A stretch of DNA of 64,000 bases. Source: JAVBKV01 sp031553885 (GTDB lineage: Bacteria; Bacteroidota; Bacteroidia; Bacteroidales; Azobacteroidaceae). Shown one piece after another: positions 43,522-52,977 of this stretch. The notes beneath the pieces were generated by a model. It was not told the origin of the DNA, searched no databases, and was given only the letters and a program-made list of their open reading frames with translations. The stretch's first letter is position 1. The number at the start of each line of letters is the position of its first letter. The stretch lies in the NCBI GenBank assembly GCA_031553885.1, contig JAVBKV010000019.1, forward strand, positions 39,744-103,743. Direction: 5' to 3'. The position numbers were made by a program, and so were the translations under genes.

Positions 43522-46500
43522 TTATTTCGAAAGGTCTTTGATTCTCAGGTTCCGGAAATCCAATACCGAACCATGACCTAAAAATGCAATGTGCCCGCTT
43601 TTGTTGGATAATCCGGGATGCTTTTTCTTATCGGCCGGCTGAGTAAAATTCTTGCTGGCTTCAGCAATGTCTCCATCCAGAATAACCACTCCGTTGAGCG
43701 TCACCTTGATGTGATTCCCCTTCGCCACAACCTCCTGGGTATTCCATTCTCCCACGGGTTTCAAATAACCGCGTTTGGCTGCAATTACTCCGTAAACCGA
43801 ACCATGATACTGATAGTTTTTCAGGTCTTTATAAACATCGGCTTCATTATCCAGTATCTGCAACTCCATACCTACATAAGCCGCATCGCCTTCAAGCGGA
43901 GTCCGGATTCCCAATCCATTGTTGGCCGCCGGTGTAAGACGGAAATCAAAACGCATGACGAAATCGGAATATTCTTTATCGGTATATAAATTACCATGAC
44001 CTCCTCCCTGCGGATCACATACCAGCATACCATCGCGGGGAATGTAATCTTTCAGGTTACCAACCCAACCCGACATATCAACACCATTGAACATAGGTAT
44101 AAATCCTTCGGCTTTTTCCGCTGCTGAAACTTCGTAAGGTTCGGGGCGTGGAATTTCACGGACATACACATCCCGGTATTCCACCCGGTTACCATGCGCC
44201 TGCAATTCAATGGCGTCTTTCGGGAATATCGGCAACGCCCTGTTCCAGTAATTTTCCAGGGTAACATTATCCACGACCAATTGCCCATTGAGGTAAACGG
44301 TTACCTTTTCTCCGATCATCCGGATGTAAAATGAGTTCCATTCATTAACAGGGTTATCTGCTACTACCAACGGTTTGCTCGGATGTTTCTGATTGTTGTA
44401 CAAGCCTCCGGAACCAACCTGTGCACCTACCTTGGTCAAGGCAGTATCCCAGATCTGTACCTGGGGAGATCCGCGCAGGTAAATGCCGGCATCGCCTTCC
44501 GGAGCTATCCGCCAGTCGACGTACAGTTCAAAGTCTCCATACATTTTCTCCGAACATATATTGTCAAAACCTTTGCCTTCATAGACCAACAGACCGTTTT
44601 CAACCCGCCAGTTTTTACGCATGGCCTCATCGGCTTTTACCTGTTTTTCAGCCAATTGTTTGGCCGTCATTTTTCCACGGGCAATCGGATTTTCCACCAA
44701 GCCTTTCCAGCCGGACAGATCCTTACCATTGAACATGGAAACAAAACCGGTCTCCTGAGGCAAAACAGCCAGGTGTTTTAAAATGGCCTGTTTCTGATAA
44801 TCCGCTTCGGAATCTTTATTGACAGCCATCGCCTTATTCAACAGGGCAACAACCTCCGGTCCGAAGTATTCTTTATGACCCAATGCAATGGTCCGGACAG
44901 CCTGCACAGCAGCCTGTTGAACCTGATTGTCACTGCTTTCCAGGTATTTTCCTACGGTCAACAGTCCAAGAAAAGTTCCCGTGCGGGAAATCTGATTGAT
45001 AATTCCCTGTTTTTGAGATCCGGTTTTAGCAATTTCCAACGCATCGCGAAGCTGCAACAGCTTTTGTTCGGGTGTGGCTTTCGATGCACTTACTTTAGCT
45101 ACATAACTTGCCAGCGCTTTATCAAAATAAGCACCGGAAGGATCGGCAGCAGCAATCGAATATAAACTTCCAACAGCAGAATCGTCGCTCCAGAGCGTAA
45201 GCGCTTCAAATGCAGCGGAACGGGTCGCATTGTTTTCAAATCCTTTAAGCACCAGATCTAACGGTTCTTTTCCACCGATCATAGCCAGAACATTATAATA
45301 AAGCGACGGATTACTGCTTTTATTCATCTCTGCAGAAACCAGTTTGAACTGTTGAGCCTGCGGAACCGAAGATACTGCCGCAAACAAAGCCTGCTGAAGA
45401 GCTGCTATTCCTTCTTTGCCGGAAGAAGCGGAAGCATTCAACAATTGAGCAACCCGTTGCACATCTTTTCCTGTAACAACATCTTTCAATACTTTCTTAG
45501 CTGTAAGACCCACATTTAAATCATCGACTTGTGAAAAAACAACTTCCGACTGATCCTGGGCTTTCTTTAAGCCCAAAATTTCCAAAAACATAACCCTGGC
45601 GGGTATTGACGTTTTCGGAATAGCTGCTGCTATCGCCGGAATAACGGACTCGCTTCTCATTGACAACAAACAATTTTTTGCGGTCTCGATGGTTTCCACA
45701 TTACCCGGAGCCATCGCAGCCATCAGATTAATGATGGAAGGAATCGCCTGCTCTTTTCCCAATTGAGATGCTGCGATTATAGCCGCATTACAAACCGGTG
45801 GATTATTACTTTTAACAGATTCCAGTATAAAAGGCAATGAAGCCGGATTACCGCGTCTTCCCAAAGCCATAATTATTTCTCCTTTTACTTCTCCGCGTTT
45901 TTCTCCCTTAGCTCTTTTCAGCAAATTGTCATCCATTTTAGAAGAAACAATACCGGCCGAATAATTCAAGGCTGCCTGACGATACGATTTATTGTCGCTG
46001 TCTAAGGCTTTCATCACTTCTCCGATGGCTGATTCCCGGGAAGAGCGTACATAAAGATCCAGCGCAGCCGTTTTAGCAGCGAGCTGAGAACTTTCCGAAG
46101 TTGCTTTCAACAGGTTTTTACTGATTTTAGATACAGCCTGCATGCCTCCTTGTTTCGTTAAACTGTTTTGCATATACAAAACCAGGGAACCCAATGCATC
46201 CGTCGGCTCATACACATAACGAGTCGTTTCAGCCGCTTTGACCAATATCTTTTCAGAACCCGGAGAAGCTATTTCCGCCAGGCTGTGCAGGACTACTTTC
46301 TGCAATTGGATATTGCTACTTCCTGCCAACGGAGTAATGACGTCTGCTGCCGGTTGATAACGGGCATCACCCAAAGCCTCTACCAGACGGATCTGTTGTA
46401 TGCCGTCTGATTTTTTCAACGCTTCCAGCATCACCTCATTGGCTGCCGGCTCATCGATACGTACCAATACTCGTAAAGCAGCATCACACAATCGCGAATT

Positions 46501-46941
46501 GGAGATATACCGGGCGGCTGTTTCAACCGATTCGGAACCGGCCACATATTGCAATTGGATAAAAAGAAAATCCCGAATCTCGTCTGATTTGGCCTGAGGA
46601 ATTGATTTACAAAGGCCTTCTGCAATCATTTTCTTCTTAGCATTGTCTTTAGAAGCATACATAGCCAATCCGCTGATTGCGTAACGGATCTGGGCATCGT
46701 TTCCACCTGGATCCGCCAGACGGGGAGAAAGGTAGGAAACCACGTCTCCGAGTTGTATAAGTTCGTTCATCAACTGATTGAACTGTTTCGTATTGTCGGC
46801 AGGTAACTGCATGACAACGTCCGCTATTTTCGTCTCCCGCGTTCTCGTATCCTGGGCATAGGCAGATGAAAATAAACCTACGGTTAAAAAGAGTGCTATA
46901 ATAATTTTTTTCATTGTCTTCATTCTTTTAATTCTTTTCAT
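43522..46941 (-). CDS. HEAT-repeat protein with two DUF1080 (3-keto-glycoside hydrolase-like) domains
   Basis: Exported protein of 1139 residues. A signal peptide ends near LFSSAYAQ. Residues of about 30-740 are an all-alpha solenoid of HEAT-like repeats. Two DUF1080 jelly-roll domains follow, one from FVSMFNGKDLSGWKGLVENP (about 755-945) and one from FIPMFNGVDMSGWVGNLKDY (about 960-1135). DUF1080 proteins have been linked to cleavage of 3-keto-glycosides. The upstream Gfo/Idh oxidoreductase, seven bases away, could make the keto-sugar. In-frame ATGs at 46923 and 46914 give a shorter n-region and are possible starts. Confidence 0.85.
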   Translation of the reverse strand: MKRIKRMKTMKKIIIALFLTVGLFSSAYAQDTRTRETKIADVVMQLPADNTKQFNQLMNELIQLGDVVSYLSPRLADPGGNDAQIRYAISGLAMYASKDNAKKKMIAEGLCKSIPQAKSDEIRDFLFIQLQYVAGSESVETAARYISNSRLCDAALRVLVRIDEPAANEVMLEALKKSDGIQQIRLVEALGDARYQPAADVITPLAGSSNIQLQKVVLHSLAEIASPGSEKILVKAAETTRYVYEPTDALGSLVLYMQNSLTKQGGMQAVSKISKNLLKATSESSQLAAKTAALDLYVRSSRESAIGEVMKALDSDNKSYRQAALNYSAGIVSSKMDDNLLKRAKGEKRGEVKGEIIMALGRRGNPASLPFILESVKSNNPPVCNAAIIAASQLGKEQAIPSIINLMAAMAPGNVETIETAKNCLLSMRSESVIPAIAAAIPKTSIPARVMFLEILGLKKAQDQSEVVFSQVDDLNVGLTAKKVLKDVVTGKDVQRVAQLLNASASSGKEGIAALQQALFAAVSSVPQAQQFKLVSAEMNKSSNPSLYYNVLAMIGGKEPLDLVLKGFENNATRSAAFEALTLWSDDSAVGSLYSIAAADPSGAYFDKALASYVAKVSASKATPEQKLLQLRDALEIAKTGSQKQGIINQISRTGTFLGLLTVGKYLESSDNQVQQAAVQAVRTIALGHKEYFGPEVVALLNKAMAVNKDSEADYQKQAILKHLAVLPQETGFVSMFNGKDLSGWKGLVENPIARGKMTAKQLAEKQVKADEAMRKNWRVENGLLVYEGKGFDNICSEKMYGDFELYVDWRIAPEGDAGIYLRGSPQVQIWDTALTKVGAQVGSGGLYNNQKHPSKPLVVADNPVNEWNSFYIRMIGEKVTVYLNGQLVVDNVTLENYWNRALPIFPKDAIELQAHGNRVEYRDVYVREIPRPEPYEVSAAEKAEGFIPMFNGVDMSGWVGNLKDYIPRDGMLVCDPQGGGHGNLYTDKEYSDFVMRFDFRLTPAANNGLGIRTPLEGDAAYVGMELQILDNEADVYKDLKNYQYHGSVYGVIAAKRGYLKPVGEWNTQEVVAKGNHIKVTLNGVVILDGDIAEASKNFTQPADKKKHPGLSNKSGHIAFLGHGSVLDFRNLRIKDLSK

Positions 46942-46948
46942 TCTGTTC

Positions 46949-48217
46949 TTAAATGCTCCAGGGAGCGCGCATAGGTTGATGAATCAAAGCATTAGCACCG
47001 GGATCATCTATAAATTCCAGTTTATCGGGATCAAATTTCAATGAGCGTCCCAGACGTACAGCTATAATTGCCATATTAACTAATGTAGATGAACGGAATC
47101 CGTTTTGTTCATTCAAAGCGAAAGTAGTACGGGTCCGAACTGCCTCTGCAAAATCGGTCATCTGAGGAGCAGGATCCGGGAACATTGCCAGTTTTTTCTC
47201 CAGGTCCGGAATATCGGAACGGAATCCCGGGTAAAGCTTACCTTTCGGTCCTTCGATATATGCAGCGTTTTTATCTCTGTTCTCTCCATCGAGTACAATC
47301 TTGCATCCGTCACTATAAATCAGTTCGATGCGTTTCCAGGTACCACAGGCATCCGAATCCTGTTGCTGACCATCTACAATTACCTCTACGGGACTGGTAT
47401 GGTCTTTTCCAAGAAAATACTGAACCGGATCCAGGTAATGTTGTCCCATATCTCCTAATCCTCCTCCGTCGTAATCCCAGTATCCGCGGAAGGTGCCGTG
47501 TACCCGGTGTGAGTTATAGGGTTTGAAAGGTGCCGGGCCTAACCACATGTCGTAATCCAGTTCGGACGGAACCGGCTCAATGCCTAATCCGGTTTTACCT
47601 ACCCAGAAAAATTTCCAGTCAAAACCGGTAGCTGCATTGACGGTTACTTTCAAAGGCCATCCCAGTAATCCGCTATCGACTAATTTTTTAATGGGTTTAA
47701 CCGTTGTTCCCATTCCGTAGAAATTATCGTGAAAACGAAACCAGGTATTCAGGCGGAAAATCCGGCCATGCTGTTGTACTGCTTCTTTTACCCGGATGCC
47801 TTCTCCGATGGTTCGCGTCATGGGTTTTTCACACCAGATATCCTTACCGGCTTTAGCTGCATCGGCAGCCATGATTCCATGCCAGTGAGGCGGTGTTGCA
47901 ATATGTACAATATCAATGGAAGAATCCTGAAGGATTTCCCTGTAATCATGGTACGTTTTCGTACCGGCAGGAGACAATTTCAATGCCTGTTCCAAATGTT
48001 TCTTGTCAACATCACAAATAGCTGTCAGGCGCGCCCCGGGATAAGAAATATGCCCGCGACCCATTCCTCCTACTCCAATAATCGCTTTTGTTAATTCATC
48101 ACTAGGGGCCAGATAACCATTTCCACCAAGTACATGACGGGGAACAATAGTAAATGCTGCGGCTGATAATGCGACCTTTTTAATAAAGTCACGCCTGCTG
48201 GGATAATACTTTTTCAT
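46949..48217 (-). CDS. Gfo/Idh/MocA oxidoreductase with Tat signal
   Basis: NAD(P)-dependent sugar oxidoreductase of 422 residues, exported folded by the Tat system: the N-terminus reads YPSRRDFIKKVALSAAAF. The nucleotide-binding part includes AIIGVGGMGRGHISYPGARL, CDVDKKHLEQAL and the EKP motif in DIWCEKPMTRT near residue 125. The C-terminal domain contains GDMGQHYLDPVQYFLGKDH. Typical activity is oxidation of a sugar at C3. It is first in an operon with the DUF1080 protein, with which it probably acts. A TAACTTTA -7-like box lies at 48250-48257 on the minus strand. Confidence 0.9.
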   Translation of the reverse strand: MKKYYPSRRDFIKKVALSAAAFTIVPRHVLGGNGYLAPSDELTKAIIGVGGMGRGHISYPGARLTAICDVDKKHLEQALKLSPAGTKTYHDYREILQDSSIDIVHIATPPHWHGIMAADAAKAGKDIWCEKPMTRTIGEGIRVKEAVQQHGRIFRLNTWFRFHDNFYGMGTTVKPIKKLVDSGLLGWPLKVTVNAATGFDWKFFWVGKTGLGIEPVPSELDYDMWLGPAPFKPYNSHRVHGTFRGYWDYDGGGLGDMGQHYLDPVQYFLGKDHTSPVEVIVDGQQQDSDACGTWKRIELIYSDGCKIVLDGENRDKNAAYIEGPKGKLYPGFRSDIPDLEKKLAMFPDPAPQMTDFAEAVRTRTTFALNEQNGFRSSTLVNMAIIAVRLGRSLKFDPDKLEFIDDPGANALIHQPMRAPWSI

Positions 48218-48662
48218 GGGATCATATAATTTAATTTTTCTTCAACCGCTAAAGTTAACAATTGTTGATAACTTGTCGAAATTATTACTCTACTTTTTAT
48301 AAAAAACGCTTGTTTTTCACGTAAAGGAGGACATATATAAAATCCTGTTAAAGTAAAATCATTTTATCGCTGATTTTTGTTCTTGAATTGTAAGAAGGGT
48401 TTTACACAACAAAATTCTGTTTTCTGAATGAAAGTTTTTAACTTTGCACTTTATCAACAAAAGGTTAATAAAATATTTAATCTCTTTTATTGTAAAGGAT
48501 TATTAAATTTAATAGCTGTTGATAACCTATTGCTTACAGGAATGGATACTTTAATAACTTAAAAAACAAATATTCAGGCAAAAACTTTTCAGACTTATCA
48601 ACAAGATAATATTATCATCCTCTTATTTTTTAAAAAATTTAAAATAAATAAATAATATAACA
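48218..48662. other. Candidate chromosomal replication origin (oriC), gene-free AT-rich region
   Basis: This 445-base gap has no gene but four exact copies of TTATCAACA, one base from the classical DnaA box TTATCCACA: minus strand at 48263-48271 and 48517-48525, plus strand at 48451-48459 and 48595-48603. The surrounding sequence is very AT-rich, with long A/T runs near 48640-48660 and 48285-48305. A TAACTTTG box at 48439-48446 could be the nadA promoter. Left of it the long operons mostly run on the minus strand, and right of it mostly on the plus strand. dnaA itself is not in the window. The origin call is inference. Confidence 0.6.
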
Positions 48663-49652
48663 ATGGTTAATAATAATTCTCCATCCGGATTCTTAGATAT
48701 TCCTGTTCCCAAAGATATGGATTTAAAGAAAGCCATACATGAACTGAAGAAAGAAAAAAATGCAGTGATTCTTGCTCATTATTATCAAACAGGCGATATA
48801 CAGGATATTGCTGATTTTGTGGGAGATAGTTTAGCGTTGGCTCAATGGGCAGCGAAAACTACTGCGGATGTAATTGTTCTTTGTGGAGTTCATTTTATGG
48901 GAGAGACTGCTAAAATTATATGTCCTGAAAAACGGGTTTTTGTTCCGGATCTGAATGCCGGATGTTCGTTAGCGGATAGTTGTCCGGCTGATGAATTCGA
49001 AGCTTTTATTAAAGAACATCCCGGGTACACGGTTATTTCGTACGTAAATACAACAGCTGCAGTAAAAGCATTGACAGATGTCGTGGTTACTTCGACTAAT
49101 GCTCGTCAGATTGTGGAAAGTTTTCCTCCTGAAACGCCAATCATCTTCGGACCGGATAAGAACCTTGGAAATTATATTAATAGTATTACGGGACGGAATA
49201 TGCTCTTATGGGATGGAGCTTGTCATGTTCATGAACAATTTTCGCTGGAAAAAATAATTCAACTTAAAAAGGAATATCCGGATGCTTTACTTTTGGCTCA
49301 TCCGGAGTGTAAAAGTGTAATATTGAAACTGGCGGATCATATTGGTTCTACAGCTTCCTTATTGAAATATACGGTTACTTCACCGGCTAATCGGTTTATT
49401 GTGGCGACAGAATCGGGCATTATTCATGAAATGAGGAAAAAAAATCCGGATAAAATATTTATTCCTGCTCCTCCCAACGATAGTACCTGTGCATGTAATG
49501 AATGTAATTTCATGCGATTGAATACAATGGAGAAATTATATAATTGTTTGAAATACGAGATTCCTGAAATATTTATAGACGAAAAAGTAAGAGAAAAAGC
49601 AATAAAACCGATTCAGAAAATGTTGGAAATCTCTGAAAAATTAGGACTGTAA
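48663..49652 (+). CDS. nadA: Quinolinate synthase
   Basis: [4Fe-4S] enzyme of 329 residues that condenses iminoaspartate with dihydroxyacetone phosphate to make quinolinate for NAD. NAVILAHYYQTGDIQDIADF near residue 36, DLNAGCSLADSCPADEF near residue 98 and DSTCACNECNFMRLN near residue 277 are conserved, with cysteines in the cluster positions. It is the first gene to the right of the candidate origin. nadB is 3.3 kb away on the other strand; nadC is not in the window. Confidence 0.96.
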   Translation: MVNNNSPSGFLDIPVPKDMDLKKAIHELKKEKNAVILAHYYQTGDIQDIADFVGDSLALAQWAAKTTADVIVLCGVHFMGETAKIICPEKRVFVPDLNAGCSLADSCPADEFEAFIKEHPGYTVISYVNTTAAVKALTDVVVTSTNARQIVESFPPETPIIFGPDKNLGNYINSITGRNMLLWDGACHVHEQFSLEKIIQLKKEYPDALLLAHPECKSVILKLADHIGSTASLLKYTVTSPANRFIVATESGIIHEMRKKNPDKIFIPAPPNDSTCACNECNFMRLNTMEKLYNCLKYEIPEIFIDEKVREKAIKPIQKMLEISEKLGL

Positions 49653-49656
49653 TAGA

Positions 49657-49708
49657 AATAAAAAAAGAAGGTAATGAAATAATTTTGTTCATTACTTTCT
49701 TTTTTATT
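49657..49708. terminator. Bidirectional terminator between nadA and the SulP gene
   Basis: AAAAAAGAAGGTAATGAA and TTCATTACTTTCTTTTTT pair with one mismatch around a nine-base loop, with A and T runs on either side. It separates two convergent genes. Confidence 0.8.
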
Positions 49709-49710
49709 TT

Positions 49711-51417
49711 CTAATTATTTTCATTACTCAGGAGTTCTTCTGCTCTGTATAGTGCCTGGGTGATATTACTGCAAATATTTTCTTTTCCGATCTTATCAGC
49801 CATTTTTGATTTTACAAGCATATCCCTGATTTTGTCGTTGACTCCGGAAAGTACCAGTTGAATTCCTTCTTTATCAGATAAACGGAATAAACTTTCCAGG
49901 TTGTGAAGACCGGTCGAATCCATAAAAGGAACTTTTCTCATCCGGATGATACGGACTTTAGCCTTGGTTCCACCTATTTGTTTCATACTTTCATCAAATT
50001 TATTGGCAATACCGAAAAAGAAAGGACCGTCTATTTCGTAAACTTCTACTCCTTTAGGTAACAGAAGTTTATCATTGTTTAATGTTTTTTCGGCATCGGT
50101 TTCCATATCTAATTCGTCACGTATAACAGAAATATTGGAAGTTTCCGTAACACGACGCATGAATAATAGCATGGCAATTAACAGGCCGATTTCAATAGCG
50201 ATGGTTAAATCAAAAATAACAGTCAGGAAGAAAGTAACCAATAGAACGATTACGTCTGATTTGGGGTTTTTAAGTATAGAACGAAAGGTTCTCCATTCAC
50301 TCATGTTGTAAGATACAATGATCAGTACCCCTGCTAAACAAGCCATAGGAATGTGTTTAGTAAGTGGGGCCAGGAAAAGTAAAATCAGTAATAAAACAAT
50401 TGCATGAATGATTCCGGCAACCGGAGTCCTGCCTCCGTTATTTATATTTGTCATTGTACGGGCAATAGCACCTGTAGCAGGAATACCTCCAAACATGGGA
50501 GTAATAATATTAGCTGTTCCTTGTGCGATTAATTCGGTATTGGAATTATGTTTGTCCCCTGTTACTCCATCTGCTACGGTAGCAGAAAGTAAGGATTCGA
50601 TAGCTCCTAACATGGCAATGGTAAAAGCAGCGGGGAACAGTAAATTGATTGTTTCCATATTAATAGGAATAGTAGTCGGTTCGGGAAGAGAAGGATCGAT
50701 TTCAAAGCGGTCTCCAATGGTTTCAATTCCCGTAACACCTAAATAATTTTTTATTACATATACTACTACAGTAACAATAATGATAGAAATTAAGGAGCCC
50801 GGTATTTTTTTAATAAATCGTGGAGAATAAACAATAATTAATATACTTACGATTCCGATAATAAAAGATCCTAAATTAATAGTTGAAGCTGCTTTTCCAT
50901 AAGCAATCCATTTGGAAATAAAATCGGCAGGAACCGATTCCATAGTCAGTCCGAACAGGTCTTTCATCTGCGTGGTAAAAATAGTCAGAGCAATACCACT
51001 GGTAAAACCGACAATAATCGGATAAGGCATAAATTTAATGATGGTTCCTAATTTCAATACACCCATCAATACAAGCATAACTCCTGAAATTACCGTAGCA
51101 ATAGCTAATCCTTCTATTCCGAATTTTTGTATGATTCCGTAAACAATAACAATGAAAGCTCCTGTAGGGCCACCGATCTGGACAGTACTTCCACCTAAAA
51201 AAGAAATGATAAATCCGGCTATAATGGCTGTGATCAATCCTTTTTCCGGACTGACTCCGGATGCAATCCCAAAAGCAATAGCCAATGGTAATGCTACAAT
51301 CCCTACGATTATTCCGGCCATAAGGTCGCTGGTAAATTTTTCTCTGGAATAATTTTTCAGGCAACTGAATAATTTAGGTTTAAAATCTAAATTTAATTTA
51401 GAAATGGAAAGATTCAT
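49711..51417 (-). CDS. SulP-family anion transporter with STAS domain
   Basis: Inner-membrane carrier of 568 residues for sulfate or bicarbonate-like anions. About 11-12 hydrophobic helices span residues of about 30-430, with the SulP segment VSPEKGLITAIIAGFIISFL near residue 55 and LLSATVADGVTGDKHNSNTE near residue 270. A cytoplasmic STAS domain (residues of about 450-560) contains VPFMDSTGLHNLESL. The substrate cannot be told from the sequence. Convergent with nadA and divergent from rubrerythrin; a minus-strand TAACTTTG -7 box lies at 51581-51588. Confidence 0.92.
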   Translation of the reverse strand: MNLSISKLNLDFKPKLFSCLKNYSREKFTSDLMAGIIVGIVALPLAIAFGIASGVSPEKGLITAIIAGFIISFLGGSTVQIGGPTGAFIVIVYGIIQKFGIEGLAIATVISGVMLVLMGVLKLGTIIKFMPYPIIVGFTSGIALTIFTTQMKDLFGLTMESVPADFISKWIAYGKAASTINLGSFIIGIVSILIIVYSPRFIKKIPGSLISIIIVTVVVYVIKNYLGVTGIETIGDRFEIDPSLPEPTTIPINMETINLLFPAAFTIAMLGAIESLLSATVADGVTGDKHNSNTELIAQGTANIITPMFGGIPATGAIARTMTNINNGGRTPVAGIIHAIVLLLILLFLAPLTKHIPMACLAGVLIIVSYNMSEWRTFRSILKNPKSDVIVLLVTFFLTVIFDLTIAIEIGLLIAMLLFMRRVTETSNISVIRDELDMETDAEKTLNNDKLLLPKGVEVYEIDGPFFFGIANKFDESMKQIGGTKAKVRIIRMRKVPFMDSTGLHNLESLFRLSDKEGIQLVLSGVNDKIRDMLVKSKMADKIGKENICSNITQALYRAEELLSNENN

Positions 51418-51515
51418 TTTTGAAAAATTAATATATTAACTATCATTATGATTGAAAATTAAGTTCAATTTTCTTAAATCGCACGATTTCAATGACAAAA
51501 AATGCTAAAATAGAA

Positions 51516-51570
51516 AATATTTCAGAAAAAATTAATTACCTTTGTTTGTAAGGTCTTTTTCTGAAATATT
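51516..51570. promoter_or_regulatory. 15-base inverted repeat around the rubrerythrin -7 box
   Basis: AATATTTCAGAAAAA (51516-51530) and TTTTTCTGAAATATT (51556-51570) are exact inverse complements. Between them lies the forward -7 box TACCTTTG (51537-51544) and an inner ACCTT/AAGGT pair. It lies in the divergent promoter region of sulP and rubrerythrin, so it is more likely an operator or 5' leader hairpin than a terminator. Confidence 0.6.
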
Positions 51571-51706
51571 AAATTGGCTGCAAAGTTATAAAAACAAAAT
51601 CTAAATTAGCTTGGATCATAAAACAATATTGTTGTTAGGAGTGTTCATTTAATTAGGCTTACTGAAATTTTATATTAATCACTTAATTTTTTTACTTGTA
51701 ATTATT

Positions 51707-52288
51707 ATGGAAAAGAAAAGTTTGAAGGGTACAAAAACCGAACAAAACTTATTAAAAGCATTTGCAGGAGAAAGTCAGGCGAGAAGTCGTTATACTTATT
51801 TTGCAAGTGTGGCCCAAAAAGAAGGTTATGAACAAATCGCGGCTGTTTTTATGGAAACAGCAGAACAGGAAAAAGAACATGCAAAGCGCTTTTTTAAATT
51901 TTTAGAAGGAGGCATGGTGGAAATTACGGCTACTTATCCGGCTGGAATTATTGGTACAACGGCCCAGAATCTGTTGGCTGCTGCTGAAGGTGAAAAAGAA
52001 GAATGGGACGTACTTTATAAAGAATTTGCTGATATTGCTAAAGAAGAAGGTTTTGTGCAGGTAGCAACTGCTTTCCGTATGATTGCACGTGTGGAAGCCG
52101 AACATGAAGCCAGATATCGTAAATTATTAGCTAATATAGAAAAAAACGAGGTTTTCAGCAAAGAAGAGGAAATCGAATGGCAATGCCGCAATTGTGGGTT
52201 TGTTCACAATGGTAAGAATGCACCTAATGTCTGTCCGGCTTGCGAACATCCTCAATCTTACTTTGAGCCTAAAAAGACCAACTATTAA
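51707..52288 (+). CDS. rbr: Rubrerythrin
   Basis: Di-iron peroxidase of 193 residues that reduces hydrogen peroxide, important for oxygen tolerance of anaerobes. The ferritin-like domain has EQNLLKAFAGESQARSRYTY near residue 10, ETAEQEKEHAKRFFKFLEGG near residue 50 and VEAEHEARYRKLL near residue 130. The C-terminal rubredoxin domain has CRNCGFVHNG and CPACEHPQSYF with its four iron-binding cysteines. Full length. The flavodoxin-fold oxidoreductase follows after 25 bases and may share the transcript. Confidence 0.96.
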   Translation: MEKKSLKGTKTEQNLLKAFAGESQARSRYTYFASVAQKEGYEQIAAVFMETAEQEKEHAKRFFKFLEGGMVEITATYPAGIIGTTAQNLLAAAEGEKEEWDVLYKEFADIAKEEGFVQVATAFRMIARVEAEHEARYRKLLANIEKNEVFSKEEEIEWQCRNCGFVHNGKNAPNVCPACEHPQSYFEPKKTNY

Positions 52289-52313
52289 TAAATCCTCGTA
52301 AGGGGTACAAATT

Positions 52314-52940
52314 ATGAAACAATTAGTAGTATTATGCCATCCCTCATCAGAAAGTTTAAGTCAGATTATCAGTACTGAACTCACCCGGTTGTATGAAAAA
52401 TACAAGATAGAAGTAGAAGTAAGAGATTTGTATAAAATCGGTTTTAATCCGGTTTTAAGTAATAAAGATTTGGAGGCGGAAGCTTCCGGGAAAGTACTGG
52501 AAGACGTCTCGAAGGAACAGGAATATATTGCTAATGCTGAAATTATTATGTTTATTTATCCGATCTGGAGGACAGGAATGCCTGCTATGATGAAAGGATA
52601 TATGGAACGTGTGTTTTCAAAAGGATTTGCATACTCCTTTACAGAAAAAGGAATCAAACAGTTGCTGGAAGGAAAAAAGGTTGTTTTGGTGAATACCTAC
52701 AACAGTACAGATTCGTTATACGGACAAAAAGGACTCAACGAAGCTGCTATTTCCTGTGAAAAATATGTTTTTGAAGCATTTGGCATGGAAGTAATCCTTC
52801 ATTATTTTCTGCAAAATATTCATGAAAATATGGATAGTAATGCGTTGAAAGATCAAATGGACAACCTGAGAAAAGAAATCAAGCGAACGTTTATCATAGG
52901 GAATAATATCAGGTTGAATATTCCGACAGCATTCTTTTAA
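52314..52940 (+). CDS. NAD(P)H-dependent oxidoreductase, flavodoxin fold
   Basis: FMN/FAD-binding quinone-reductase-type protein (KefF/MdaB/NQO1 family) of 208 residues. It starts QLVVLCHPSSESLSQII, has EVRDLYKIGFNPVLS near residue 40, the flavin-contact IMFIYPIWRTGMPAMMKGYM near residues 82-101 and VNTYNSTDSLYGQKG near residue 127. Likely a two-electron quinone or disulfide reductase in oxidative defence, given rubrerythrin upstream; partner unknown. Confidence 0.88.
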   Translation: MKQLVVLCHPSSESLSQIISTELTRLYEKYKIEVEVRDLYKIGFNPVLSNKDLEAEASGKVLEDVSKEQEYIANAEIIMFIYPIWRTGMPAMMKGYMERVFSKGFAYSFTEKGIKQLLEGKKVVLVNTYNSTDSLYGQKGLNEAAISCEKYVFEAFGMEVILHYFLQNIHENMDSNALKDQMDNLRKEIKRTFIIGNNIRLNIPTAFF

Positions 52941-52941
52941 T

Positions 52942-52977
52942 AATAAAAAATGGAGGCCAAAACCTCCATTTTTTATT
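52942..52977. terminator. Bidirectional terminator between the oxidoreductase gene and nadB
   Basis: AATAAAAAATGGAGG and CCTCCATTTTTTATT are exact 15-base complements around a six-base loop. It overlaps the nadB stop codon (52976-52978). Confidence 0.85.

Noticed and set aside
52942..52977. Regulatory operator near nadB
   Set aside because: The hairpin lies between two convergent gene ends and has flanking A/T runs, so a bidirectional terminator explains it.
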